Shown: positions 6,983 to 13,291 of the stretch, one piece after another
How positions within the stretch are numbered: position 1 is the stretch's first letter
How the letters are laid out: every line of letters begins with the position of its first letter
Origin: Synergistaceae bacterium
Lineage (GTDB): Bacteria > Synergistota > Synergistia > Synergistales > Synergistaceae
Length of the DNA: 13,655 nucleotides
Direction of reading: 5' to 3'
Assembly (NCBI GenBank): GCA_031290815.1
Contig: JAISLO010000189.1
Coordinates: 1-13,655, forward strand
Made by a program: the position numbers and the translations under genes
The notes under the pieces: generated by a model
The model's database searches: none
Told to the model about the DNA's origin: nothing
Seen by the model: the letters and a program-made list of their open reading frames with translations, nothing else

Positions 6983-7111
6983 TCCGCGCGCAAACGCATC
7001 AGAACCGCTTAACGTATGGTACGACTTAATTTGAGAGTTTCACGTTCGAACCGGACATGCGAGTGATAACAATGCTTTACGGTGTATGATGCGTTTGCCC
7101 TGGAGTGATCC
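6976..7111. repeat. Small MITE-like or structured element after recA (12-bp inverted repeat inside a 10-bp direct repeat)
   Basis: The 12-bp sequence GCAAACGCATCA at 6990-7001 is perfectly inverted at 7087-7098, with 85 bp between. Outside the pair, GGAGTGATCC occurs at 6976-6985 and again at 7102-7111 in direct orientation. The left copy contains the recA stop codon. The segment between the direct repeats is 116 bp and has no ORF. The arrangement is that of a tiny non-autonomous element with terminal inverted repeats and a 10-bp target-site duplication. Against this, 4 and 3 extra bases separate the inverted repeats from the direct repeats. Alternatives are an RNA stem with a large loop or a protein-binding site. 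No T-run follows the right arm, so it is not an ordinary terminator. Confidence 0.6.
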
Positions 7112-7130
7112 CCCGTTCCTGCGGCTGGTA

Positions 7131-7139
7131 TGTTAAAAT
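7131..7139 (+). promoter_or_regulatory. Probable extended -10 promoter for the Synergist-CTERM gene
   Basis: TGTTAAAAT reads as TG-n-TAAAAT, an extended -10 element about 45 bases before GTG 7185. No good -35 hexamer lies 16-18 bases upstream (the region is C-rich), which is tolerable for extended -10 promoters. It lies outside the repeat element that follows recA. Confidence 0.45.
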
Positions 7140-7184
7140 TGCCGAGTAGTGGGCTTCTAAATTTCATTCTGCGAGGTGTTTGAT

Positions 7185-8663
7185 GTGATTCGTTCTGTTC
7201 TGTCTATTGCGCGGAAAATCTGGGCATCGAGAGCGGTTCCGGTTGTCCTGGCATTTGCTCTCGCTGCGTGCGGAAGCCCTTCGTGGGCGGCGCCATTGGA
7301 TTTGAGCAATCTCGAAGGTTATTGGGAGCTCGACAGGAGCCGGGAAAGCGGCGGTACCATATTGGCTGACCTGGGAGGTGGTGTTACTGCGACTTACAAC
7401 CTTGAGGTGAGCGATGGTTCCGTGGATGTAGAAACTATGGACATTGGCGATTCTACAGTAAGGGCAAAATATTCGTACGACTTCACCTGGGTTGTGAGCG
7501 ACGGTCCCTATGCCGGAGAAACGATTGATTATGAGGATACCGATATTGAAATAGTGGGAGAAAGATACGACAATGTAATCGAATACGGTGAGGGCGGCGA
7601 GTACCATCTTAAAATCACAATACTGGATGAAAATCTGGCATATATCGAAGAGGGCGAATATGATTACGATTTTTCTTACGGTGTTACCACCACCACCAAC
7701 GTGCACTATTACTTGAAACGGGCAGGTTCAGCACCAATTCCGCCTTCTCCGCCCTCCGACGATCCACCCGTTCCCATTCCTTCGAACCCGACCCATCCGG
7801 GCATCACAGACGTTACCGGATCCGAGCCGGCATTCGAAAGCGCGAATATGGAGATGCAGAGTGACGGAGTCGAGGTCCTGGCGGGCAATCAACAGGCGCA
7901 GATGAGCCCTCAGACTGCCGATTCCAACGGGTGGTCCGTGCTCACGAACCTGGATGATACGGCCAAAATCTACGTAGAGTCTGCCAATTCGGATATACTT
8001 CCTGACTGTTTTGTGTCCTCGGGCAAGTGCGCCGCCGACGTAACCATACCGGTGCCGCAGTCAGTGATATCATCAGGAAAGCCGGCCCTGCTGCCGATGA
8101 CGTATCGCGTGACATTGAGCGAGTCCGAGCTGATAGACGCGGTGGGGCGTTCGCAAGCGTCGATGGTGTTGTCAAACCCGTCGGCCTATCTGTCGAACAT
8201 ATTCAATGTACTCGTCATCCAAAAGGAGATAAAGCAGGGCGGCTGGGAAGGATACTTCACCCGTCTTGTCGACGGTGTGCTGGATCCCCAAGAGGCGTAT
8301 CGCATAGGGATCCTTCAGGTTGACGGAGGGCAGGCCCTGACGCTGGAACTTTCATACTATCTGCTCGACGGCCCTGAGGGAAGCGGAAGCCGCCAAGAGG
8401 CATTTCTGCACGACGGATACTTGATTGTTCCGGATGGGCATTACGACGGCGAGCTGAGGGATCAGATATGGCTGAGTGTATGGGAGGATGCCAACGCTAG
8501 CCTTGGTATAACCGAAAGCATAAACGGCGGCTCGAGTTCGAGTTCAAGTTCAAAGAGCAATGACAAGAGCGGCGGCGGCGGTTGTAACTCTGGGCTGAGC
8601 GCGGCGGTACTCCTCGCCTCCGCAGCGATTATCGCGCTCGTAAGGCGTAAACGCCTGCGGTGA
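7185..8663 (+). CDS. Exported surface protein with Synergist-CTERM sorting tail
   Basis: About 492 residues, function unknown. The N-terminus is a signal sequence: basic start, hydrophobic core, then a lipobox-like Leu-Ala-Ala-Cys (about 26-29) and also a Ser-Trp-Ala-Ala site (about 33-36), so either lipoprotein or signal peptidase I processing is possible. Residues about 43-178 are a beta-rich, acidic, Tyr-rich domain that vaguely resembles a lipocalin-type barrel. A Pro-rich linker (about 183-206) leads to a second domain of unknown type (about 210-445). The tail has a run of six Ser, then Ser-Gly-Gly-Gly-Gly-Cys-Asn-Ser-Gly, a hydrophobic helix and Arg-Arg-Lys-Arg. This is the Synergist-CTERM signal, which in Synergistota is thought to be handled by an intramembrane sorting protease. 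GTG 7185 is chosen because GAGGTG at 7173-7178 sits 6 bases before it; GTG 7176 lies inside that site. The N-terminal domain is much more AT-rich than the rest. Confidence 0.85.
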   Translation: MIRSVLSIARKIWASRAVPVVLAFALAACGSPSWAAPLDLSNLEGYWELDRSRESGGTILADLGGGVTATYNLEVSDGSVDVETMDIGDSTVRAKYSYDFTWVVSDGPYAGETIDYEDTDIEIVGERYDNVIEYGEGGEYHLKITILDENLAYIEEGEYDYDFSYGVTTTTNVHYYLKRAGSAPIPPSPPSDDPPVPIPSNPTHPGITDVTGSEPAFESANMEMQSDGVEVLAGNQQAQMSPQTADSNGWSVLTNLDDTAKIYVESANSDILPDCFVSSGKCAADVTIPVPQSVISSGKPALLPMTYRVTLSESELIDAVGRSQASMVLSNPSAYLSNIFNVLVIQKEIKQGGWEGYFTRLVDGVLDPQEAYRIGILQVDGGQALTLELSYYLLDGPEGSGSRQEAFLHDGYLIVPDGHYDGELRDQIWLSVWEDANASLGITESINGGSSSSSSSKSNDKSGGGGCNSGLSAAVLLASAAIIALVRRKRLR

Positions 8664-8665
8664 TC

Positions 8666-8686
8666 ACAGCCGGTTGCTGTTTTTTT
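8666..8686 (+). terminator. Short intrinsic terminator after the Synergist-CTERM gene
   Basis: ACAGC (8666-8670) pairs with GCTGT (8676-8680) across a 5-base loop, followed at once by a run of seven T ending at 8686. It begins 3 bases after the stop. The stem is short, so termination may be incomplete, which would fit the second hairpin further on. Confidence 0.6.
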
Positions 8687-8733
8687 CCGGAACTTTTCAA
8701 TCGAGGGTGACGAAAAGCGCGGCGCAGATTCGA

Positions 8734-8749
8734 TCAGGATGAATCCTGA
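8734..8749. repeat. Short perfect palindrome in the 8664-8913 gap
   Basis: TCAGGAT-GA-ATCCTGA is a 7-bp inverted repeat with a 2-base centre, followed by the A/T-rich TTATAT. It may be an operator or a chance palindrome. Nothing else assigns it a role. Confidence 0.35.
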
Positions 8750-8800
8750 GATTATATGACCTGGACATTTACCGCGAAGGACAGTTTCAGAATGTCTCGC

Positions 8801-8842
8801 CAGAGGCCGCTCATTATTTGGGCGGCCTCTGTATTATTTTTT
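8801..8842 (+). terminator. Strong intrinsic terminator
   Basis: CAGAGGCCGC (8801-8810) and GCGGCCTCTG (8822-8831) form a perfect 10-bp GC-rich stem with an 11-base loop, followed by TATTATTTTTT (8832-8842). It is the second terminator after the Synergist-CTERM gene and isolates the ankyrin gene from it. Confidence 0.9.
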
Positions 8843-8895
8843 GTGAGATTGGGGTAGTATAAGGGGTAGAACATCATTTGGCGCATGAAGCGCAT

Positions 8896-8901
8896 AGGAG
8901 G
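8896..8901 (+). promoter_or_regulatory. Shine-Dalgarno before the ankyrin gene, placed best for an out-of-frame ATG
   Basis: AGGAGG at 8896-8901 is 5 bases before ATG 8907, which opens a different frame of 77 codons, and 12 bases before the in-frame ATG 8914. The signal peptide is encoded only in the 8914 frame, so 8914 is the likely functional start despite the long spacing. A -10-like TATAAG at 8858-8863 lies upstream without a convincing -35. Confidence 0.55.
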
Positions 8902-8913
8902 TTGTTATGCTCG

Positions 8914-10884
8914 ATGATATTGCGGTGGAATGTAAATGGATTCCAGAGGCGCGCCGTGTGTATCCTGCTGTTCTTGATCGTGGGCTGCGTCTTTTTTTCG
9001 CCCGGCCAAATCCCTCCCTCGTATGCGGCATCCGACAATTCAACTCAGGCATCCGGGAAAGAGGCCGAAAAAGCCACGGAGGCCATGCTGAAGGTAATCA
9101 GCAGCGCGACCCCAGAGGAGATCCGGCACTTGATCGATGAGGGCGCTGATATCGACGCCAAATACAACTATGAAGCGATGACCCCTCTGATGCTCGCCGC
9201 CGCCAGCAATCCCAACCCGGAAGTTATCCGCGTCCTGATAGAGGCCGGCGCGGATGTCAGAGTCAAGAGCAGTATGCGGCAGAGGACTCCTCTGTCGTAT
9301 GCGGCGGAGAGCAGCTCCAACCCAGAGGTCCTGCGCGCCTTGATCGACGCGGGAGCCGTTGTAGACGCGGACGACAAGGGATCTGATTCTGCCGTTCTGG
9401 TGGACGGATGGACGCCGTTGTTTTGGGCGGCGGAGAAAAACCCGAATTCGGAGGTTCTGCGCGCCCTGATCGAAGCCGGGGCAGACGTCAACGCAAAGGC
9501 CGAATGGTATTTCGGCGCTGAGATGACGACCGAATGGACCCCTCTGATGTTCGCCGCGAGGACCAACCCAAACCACGAGGTTTTGCGCGCGCTGGTCGAG
9601 GCAGGAGCGGACGTAAACGCCAGAAACAGCGAGGGCTGGACCCCGTTGATGCAGGCTGTGAGCTTCAATGAAAATCACAACGCGGCACTGATCCTTATAA
9701 ACGCCGGCGCGGACGTCAATGTCAAGGACGGCGAGGGACAAACCCCGTTGAGGCTGGCGGCCGGCAGCAGCAAACCCGAGGTGGCGTCTCTTCTCCTGAA
9801 TGCCGGAGCCAGCGTCACATTGGAAATCCTTGACGCGGCGAGAAAGAATGAACGCCTCAGAAGTACGGATGTTTATGGGGAATTGAAAAAGGCTTATGAG
9901 GTCAAATATCCTTCGGTGGGCTGGAAGTATTCCGAAAAAGCCACGGAAGCCCTGTTGGAGTCCGTGCACAGCGCGACCCCGGACGAGGTGAGGAGGCTGA
10001 TCAAAGAGGGCGCTTACGCAAGCGCTAACGACATCTCCGAGGAGACCCCGCTGATGAAAGCGGCGGAAAAAAACAGGGATCCGGAAGTCCTGAGGGTTTT
10101 GCTCGCCGCAGGGGCGGATGCGAACGCAAGAGGAGACAATGAAATAACCCCGCTGATGAAGGCAGCCATCGGCAACCCAAACAGAGAGGTTACGCGAGTC
10201 CTGATAGAGGCTGGCGCGGATGTCAACGCGCGCGATGTCACGTACTGGGCGGATTCAAAGATCGACGGGGCCTCGCCATTGATGTACGCGGCTTTGAACA
10301 ACCCCAGCGACGAGGTCCTGCAAGAACTGATCGAAGCCGGCGCCGATGTCGAAGCGAAGGGAGACGAGTTTCTCCGGACGCCGCTGATGTACGCGGCCGC
10401 TGGCAACGCTAATCCGGATGTTCTGCGGGTACTGATAAAAGCGGGCGCTGACGTGAACGCAACCGAAGAGCTGGGAACTCTGACGCCGTTGATGTTAGCC
10501 GCCATGTACAACTCGAACCCCGAGGTTCTGCGAGTCCTCATAAGGGCAGGCTCGAACGTAAACGCAAGGGATTATTACGGAAAGACGCCGTTGATGCATG
10601 CCGCTTCGGACAACCCGAACCCGGAGGTGCTGAAGATTCTGATAGAGGCTGGCGCCGATATCAACGCCAGTACGGAAGAGAATAATTCAACCGCTTTGAT
10701 GGACGCCGCTCAAAGCAGCGATAACCCCGAGGTCCTCATGGTCCTGATCGAAGCTGGCGCTGATGTCAACGCGAGGGACTCGAATGGCGAGACCGCGCTC
10801 GATCTCGCGATGCTCAGGGATGTGCTGAAGGGGAGCAGGGCCCTCGAAATTCTACGCGAGAAAACTGGACAAAGGACGGACTGA
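8914..10884 (+). CDS. Secreted ankyrin-repeat protein, two tandem arrays
   Basis: 656 residues from ATG 8914 (an in-frame TTG at 8878 is a less likely start). A signal sequence (about 1-40) has the run Ala-Val-Cys-Ile-Leu-Leu-Phe-Leu-Ile-Val-Gly-Cys; cleavage could follow Ser-Tyr-Ala, or the Ile-Val-Gly-Cys could act as a lipobox. The rest is ankyrin repeats: about six in a first array, a linker, then about eight in a second, each unit close to Thr-Pro-Leu-Met-x-Ala-Ala ... Pro-Glu-Val-Leu-Arg-x-Leu-Ile-Glu-Ala-Gly-Ala-Asp-Val-Asn-Ala. Units are about 35 residues or longer because the inter-helix turn carries extra Asn/Pro residues. Both arrays open with the same capping helix (Glu-Lys-Ala-Thr-Glu-Ala). 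Ankyrin repeats are protein-binding scaffolds; the export signal places this one in the periplasm or outside. The ligand is unknown and no enzymatic domain is seen. The gene stands alone between two terminators. Confidence 0.9.
   Translation: MILRWNVNGFQRRAVCILLFLIVGCVFFSPGQIPPSYAASDNSTQASGKEAEKATEAMLKVISSATPEEIRHLIDEGADIDAKYNYEAMTPLMLAAASNPNPEVIRVLIEAGADVRVKSSMRQRTPLSYAAESSSNPEVLRALIDAGAVVDADDKGSDSAVLVDGWTPLFWAAEKNPNSEVLRALIEAGADVNAKAEWYFGAEMTTEWTPLMFAARTNPNHEVLRALVEAGADVNARNSEGWTPLMQAVSFNENHNAALILINAGADVNVKDGEGQTPLRLAAGSSKPEVASLLLNAGASVTLEILDAARKNERLRSTDVYGELKKAYEVKYPSVGWKYSEKATEALLESVHSATPDEVRRLIKEGAYASANDISEETPLMKAAEKNRDPEVLRVLLAAGADANARGDNEITPLMKAAIGNPNREVTRVLIEAGADVNARDVTYWADSKIDGASPLMYAALNNPSDEVLQELIEAGADVEAKGDEFLRTPLMYAAAGNANPDVLRVLIKAGADVNATEELGTLTPLMLAAMYNSNPEVLRVLIRAGSNVNARDYYGKTPLMHAASDNPNPEVLKILIEAGADINASTEENNSTALMDAAQSSDNPEVLMVLIEAGADVNARDSNGETALDLAMLRDVLKGSRALEILREKTGQRTD
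9067..10884 (+). repeat. Array-scale internal duplication within the ankyrin gene
   Basis: The cap plus array starting at 9067 recurs at 9934, 867 bp (289 codons) later. Both copies begin Glu-Lys-Ala-Thr-Glu-Ala and contain Ser-Ala-Thr-Pro-Asp/Glu-Glu-Ile/Val-Arg. At DNA level GAAAAAGCCACGGA is shared by 9067-9080 and 9934-9947, and CAGCGCGACCCC by 9102-9113 and 9969-9980. The individual ankyrin units inside have diverged. Confidence 0.7.
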
Positions 10885-10960
10885 GGCAGTGAAAACACGA
10901 GTCACCGTGCGTTACGGAAGAAGGCAGGAAATCGTCATCCGAGAGCTCGACCTCATCGTA

Positions 10961-10987
10961 TGGGGCGGAGCCCCACGGTCTTGTTTT
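10961..10987 (+). terminator. Probable terminator of the ankyrin gene in the convergent gap
   Basis: TGGGGC (10961-10966) and GCCCCA (10970-10975) form a tight GC stem with a GGA loop, followed by the T-rich TCTTGTTTT ending at 10987. The T-run lies on the + strand side only, so it should mainly stop transcription from the ankyrin gene and protect convergent rarA. The remaining bases of the 102-bp gap show nothing else. Confidence 0.55.
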
Positions 10988-12294
10988 CATTGAAAGCGCT
11001 TCCAGAACCGCTTGAGCCGTTCAGCTATGCGGAGTTCGGCGCCGATCTCTCCTGGAAAATAGAATCGCGACCTTTTGGGCAGGTAGTTCTGCGGAACCCA
11101 GTGCCTCGGGTCGTCATGAGGATATACGTAGCCCTGCCCGTCGTTTCTCAAGTGCGACGGCACCTCCATTATATCGCCGGAGGTCACGGCTGCTTCGGCG
11201 GCGCTTATCGCAAGATAAGCGCTGTTGCTCTTTGGAGCTGCCGCCAGGTATATGACCGCCTCCCCGAGGATGAGCTTGGCCTCTGGCAGCCCCACCCTGT
11301 CGCAGGCTGACGCTGCTGCCTCCGCGAATATCAGGGCGTTCGGGTCGGCGAGCCCTATGTCCTCCGCCGCCAATATACAGAGCCTGCGGCAGATGAAGCG
11401 CACATCGTCCCCTGAAGCGAGCATCCGAGCCAGCCAGTAGAGCGCGGCGTCGGGGTCCGAGCCGCGAACGCTCTTTATCAATGCCGAGATAACGGCGTAG
11501 TGATCGGTGCTGGACCTGTCGTATCGCAGTGTCTGCCTGCCGGTCGCCTCGTCAACGGCTTCCGCGGTCAGTCTGTGCCCGCCGCTCATGGCGACACTCG
11601 CTGCGGCCGTCTCGAGGCGGGTCAGAGCCTGTCTCGCGTCGCCCGCCGTCAGCTCGGCTATGTGAGCAAACACGCCGTCCTCGGCAACAAGTCCCAGCCT
11701 GCCGAGACCGCGCGATTCATCCGCCATCGCCCTCTCGAGGATCTCCGCCACGTCGTTCGCTTCGAGCGGTTGCAGCGTGTACACGATCATGCGGGAGAGA
11801 AGCGTCTTGTTTATCTCGAACCACGGGTTCTCCGATGTCGTGCCGACGAGGATTATGTCGCCCCGTTCGACGGCCGGCAACAGAACGTTCTGCTGACTGC
11901 TGTTCAAGTGATAGATCTCGTCGACGAAGGCTATGGCCGTTTTGCCAGCTGTGTTAGCCTTCAGCGACACTGCGTCGCTCATCATCTCTCGTATCTGAGA
12001 GACCTTGGCGCTGACGGCGTTTATTTCGAGCAGCTTCCGGCCGGTCGTGGATGCCATGAGCCTCACGAGGGTCGTCTTGCCCACCCCAGGATTGCCGTAG
12101 AGGATGCAGCTCGGCGCCCTTCCGTTCTCAAGGAGCACACGCAGTGGTTTGCCATGACCCAATATGTGCCTCTGCCCGGCATATTCGTCGAGCGATGCAG
12201 GACGCATCCGTTCGGCCAGGGGCGTTTCCGCGAACGGAGATCGTTCGGCTTGCTCCCTTTGAAGTTCTCGCTCGCCGAAAAGATCAGCCGGCAT
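10987..12294 (-). CDS. rarA: Replication-associated recombination protein A (AAA+ ATPase)
   Basis: RarA/MgsA is a tetrameric AAA+ ATPase related to clamp loaders that works at stalled replication forks and DNA ends. 435 residues from ATG 12294, a normal length. Key motifs are Pro-Leu-Ala-Glu-Arg-Met-Arg-Pro near residue 25-32, Walker A Gly-Asn-Pro-Gly-Val-Gly-Lys-Thr-Thr at 67-75, Walker B Phe-Val-Asp-Glu at 123-126, sensor-like Gly-Thr-Thr-Ser-Glu-Asn, and the diagnostic Ser-Val-Arg-Gly-Ser-Asp-Pro-Asp-Ala-Ala-Leu-Tyr-Trp-Leu-Ala-Arg and Glu-Asp-Ile-Gly-Leu-Ala-Asp-Pro of the C-terminal MgsA domain. The His-Arg-Phe-Asn usual after Walker B is Tyr-His-Leu-Asn here. The frame is open further upstream into the HAD gene, but ATG 12294 has AGGAG five bases before it. 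It overlaps the end of the HAD gene by 11 bp and is probably co-transcribed and coupled. Confidence 0.95.
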   Translation of the reverse strand: MPADLFGERELQREQAERSPFAETPLAERMRPASLDEYAGQRHILGHGKPLRVLLENGRAPSCILYGNPGVGKTTLVRLMASTTGRKLLEINAVSAKVSQIREMMSDAVSLKANTAGKTAIAFVDEIYHLNSSQQNVLLPAVERGDIILVGTTSENPWFEINKTLLSRMIVYTLQPLEANDVAEILERAMADESRGLGRLGLVAEDGVFAHIAELTAGDARQALTRLETAAASVAMSGGHRLTAEAVDEATGRQTLRYDRSSTDHYAVISALIKSVRGSDPDAALYWLARMLASGDDVRFICRRLCILAAEDIGLADPNALIFAEAAASACDRVGLPEAKLILGEAVIYLAAAPKSNSAYLAISAAEAAVTSGDIMEVPSHLRNDGQGYVYPHDDPRHWVPQNYLPKRSRFYFPGEIGAELRIAERLKRFWKRFQ

Positions 12295-13291
12295 AATCGC
12301 TCCTGCCCATGATGCCCAACAGAAACCCCTCGATGTGGTCAGGATCCTCGGGAGGGGAAACAGCGCCCCTGACGTCGTCCGCTTCCACAACTGACGCAAA
12401 GGGGAATCTAGAGGCGAGAAAACAGCGTAAGGCATCGGGGAGGCCCAGCCCCATGCACGCGGCATCCAAGGTTTGATTTCTCTTCCACATAGCCGGGGAA
12501 AACTCTCGGCGCGGAATCACAAACGTCCCAACACCAAGCGACGCCGCGCGGGTCAGCCAACAGCCCATGTCCGAGGTAGCCTCCTGCGGCGGCAAAAGCG
12601 CAACTGAGTGCGCAAAGCGTAAAAATTCGGTTCCGTTTCTCTCAACAGTTTCCTGATACTCCCAGGGAACTATCTCGACAGGGGCGAGCAGGTCCCCATA
12701 CATCTCGTCCATCGATCGATACGAGCGCTCGAGCCAATCCGCCCAATCGGGCTCTAATTCCCCTCTGACCAGGGCTCCTCTCATCCCAGCGCGGCGCGCG
12801 CCGATCATGTCGTAGATGTAGTCACCGATCAAGAGCGTCTGATTCGGAGACACACCCAGCAGATCGCATGTCTCAATAAGCGCCGAAGGATCCGGCTTTA
12901 CGCGCGCCCCGTCATCCCTCGATCGTACCACGCGCGGCAGCCCAACGCTTATGGTCCTCGCCGCCTCTAATATGGAGTCCTTGCTGTTCCTCGACACCAC
13001 TGCCCACGGCACCCCGTGCTCCCGAACCCAGCTCAGTATTTTAAAGATTCCCGGAACCGGCGTCGCCGCGCGCGCCCCACGCATCTCGACCTCCCTCAGA
13101 TCTCTCATCAGCGCGGCCCTCATATCAGGGGAGAGCTCGTCCGCATCCTCGAGCAGCATTGCCCTTCTGCCGCCGTAATACTTTTGTCGTATTTCGGAGA
13201 AATCAAGGCTGGTATCTGCAATCACCCCGTCCCAATCGAACAGGATCGCGTCGGCATGAGACGGAGACCAGAAGGGCGCTCTGTAGGACAT
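12284..13291 (-). CDS. HAD-superfamily hydrolase with additional C-terminal domain of unknown function
   Basis: 335 residues. Residues about 14-200 are a HAD subfamily IA phosphatase-type domain: motif I Phe-Asp-Trp-Asp-Gly with nucleophile Asp19 and acid/base Asp21, a helical cap, motif II Val-Val-Ser-Arg-Asn-Ser (Ser100), motif III Lys132 in Val-Lys-Pro-Asp-Pro, and motif IV Gly-Asp157-x3-Asp161. All catalytic residues are present, so a phosphate-ester hydrolase, such as a phosphoglycolate phosphatase-like enzyme, is plausible; the substrate is unknown. A further ~130 residues (about 205-335) match no family I recognise and contain a central Cys and several Trp/Phe. ATG 13291 has GAGGAG (13300-13305) 8 bases upstream. 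The gene leads the operon with rarA. If it acted on 2-phosphoglycolate, which forms from DNA 3'-end damage, a link to rarA would make sense, but that is inference. Confidence 0.85.
   Translation of the reverse strand: MSYRAPFWSPSHADAILFDWDGVIADTSLDFSEIRQKYYGGRRAMLLEDADELSPDMRAALMRDLREVEMRGARAATPVPGIFKILSWVREHGVPWAVVSRNSKDSILEAARTISVGLPRVVRSRDDGARVKPDPSALIETCDLLGVSPNQTLLIGDYIYDMIGARRAGMRGALVRGELEPDWADWLERSYRSMDEMYGDLLAPVEIVPWEYQETVERNGTEFLRFAHSVALLPPQEATSDMGCWLTRAASLGVGTFVIPRREFSPAMWKRNQTLDAACMGLGLPDALRCFLASRFPFASVVEADDVRGAVSPPEDPDHIEGFLLGIMGRSDYAG

Noticed and set aside
7040..7055. GTTCGAACC resembling the T-arm of a tRNA
   Set aside because: No acceptor, D-arm or anticodon stem can be built around it. 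It lies within the repeat element after recA.
8643..8656. AGGCGT-AA-ACGCCT palindrome at the end of the Synergist-CTERM gene
   Set aside because: It lies within the codons of the basic tail and has a two-base loop. The T-run belongs to the next hairpin at 8666-8680.
9040..9969. 309-codon minus-strand frame opposite the ankyrin array
   Set aside because: Its repetitive appearance only mirrors the ankyrin repeats on the other strand. No start signals or signal peptide.
9067..10884. CRISPR-like or tandem DNA repeat suspicion in the ankyrin region
   Set aside because: The periodicity is at protein level with diverged DNA, and the frame is continuous.
11500..12312. 270-codon plus-strand frame opposite rarA
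   Set aside because: Shadow of RarA codon bias, with no motif or ribosome-binding site.
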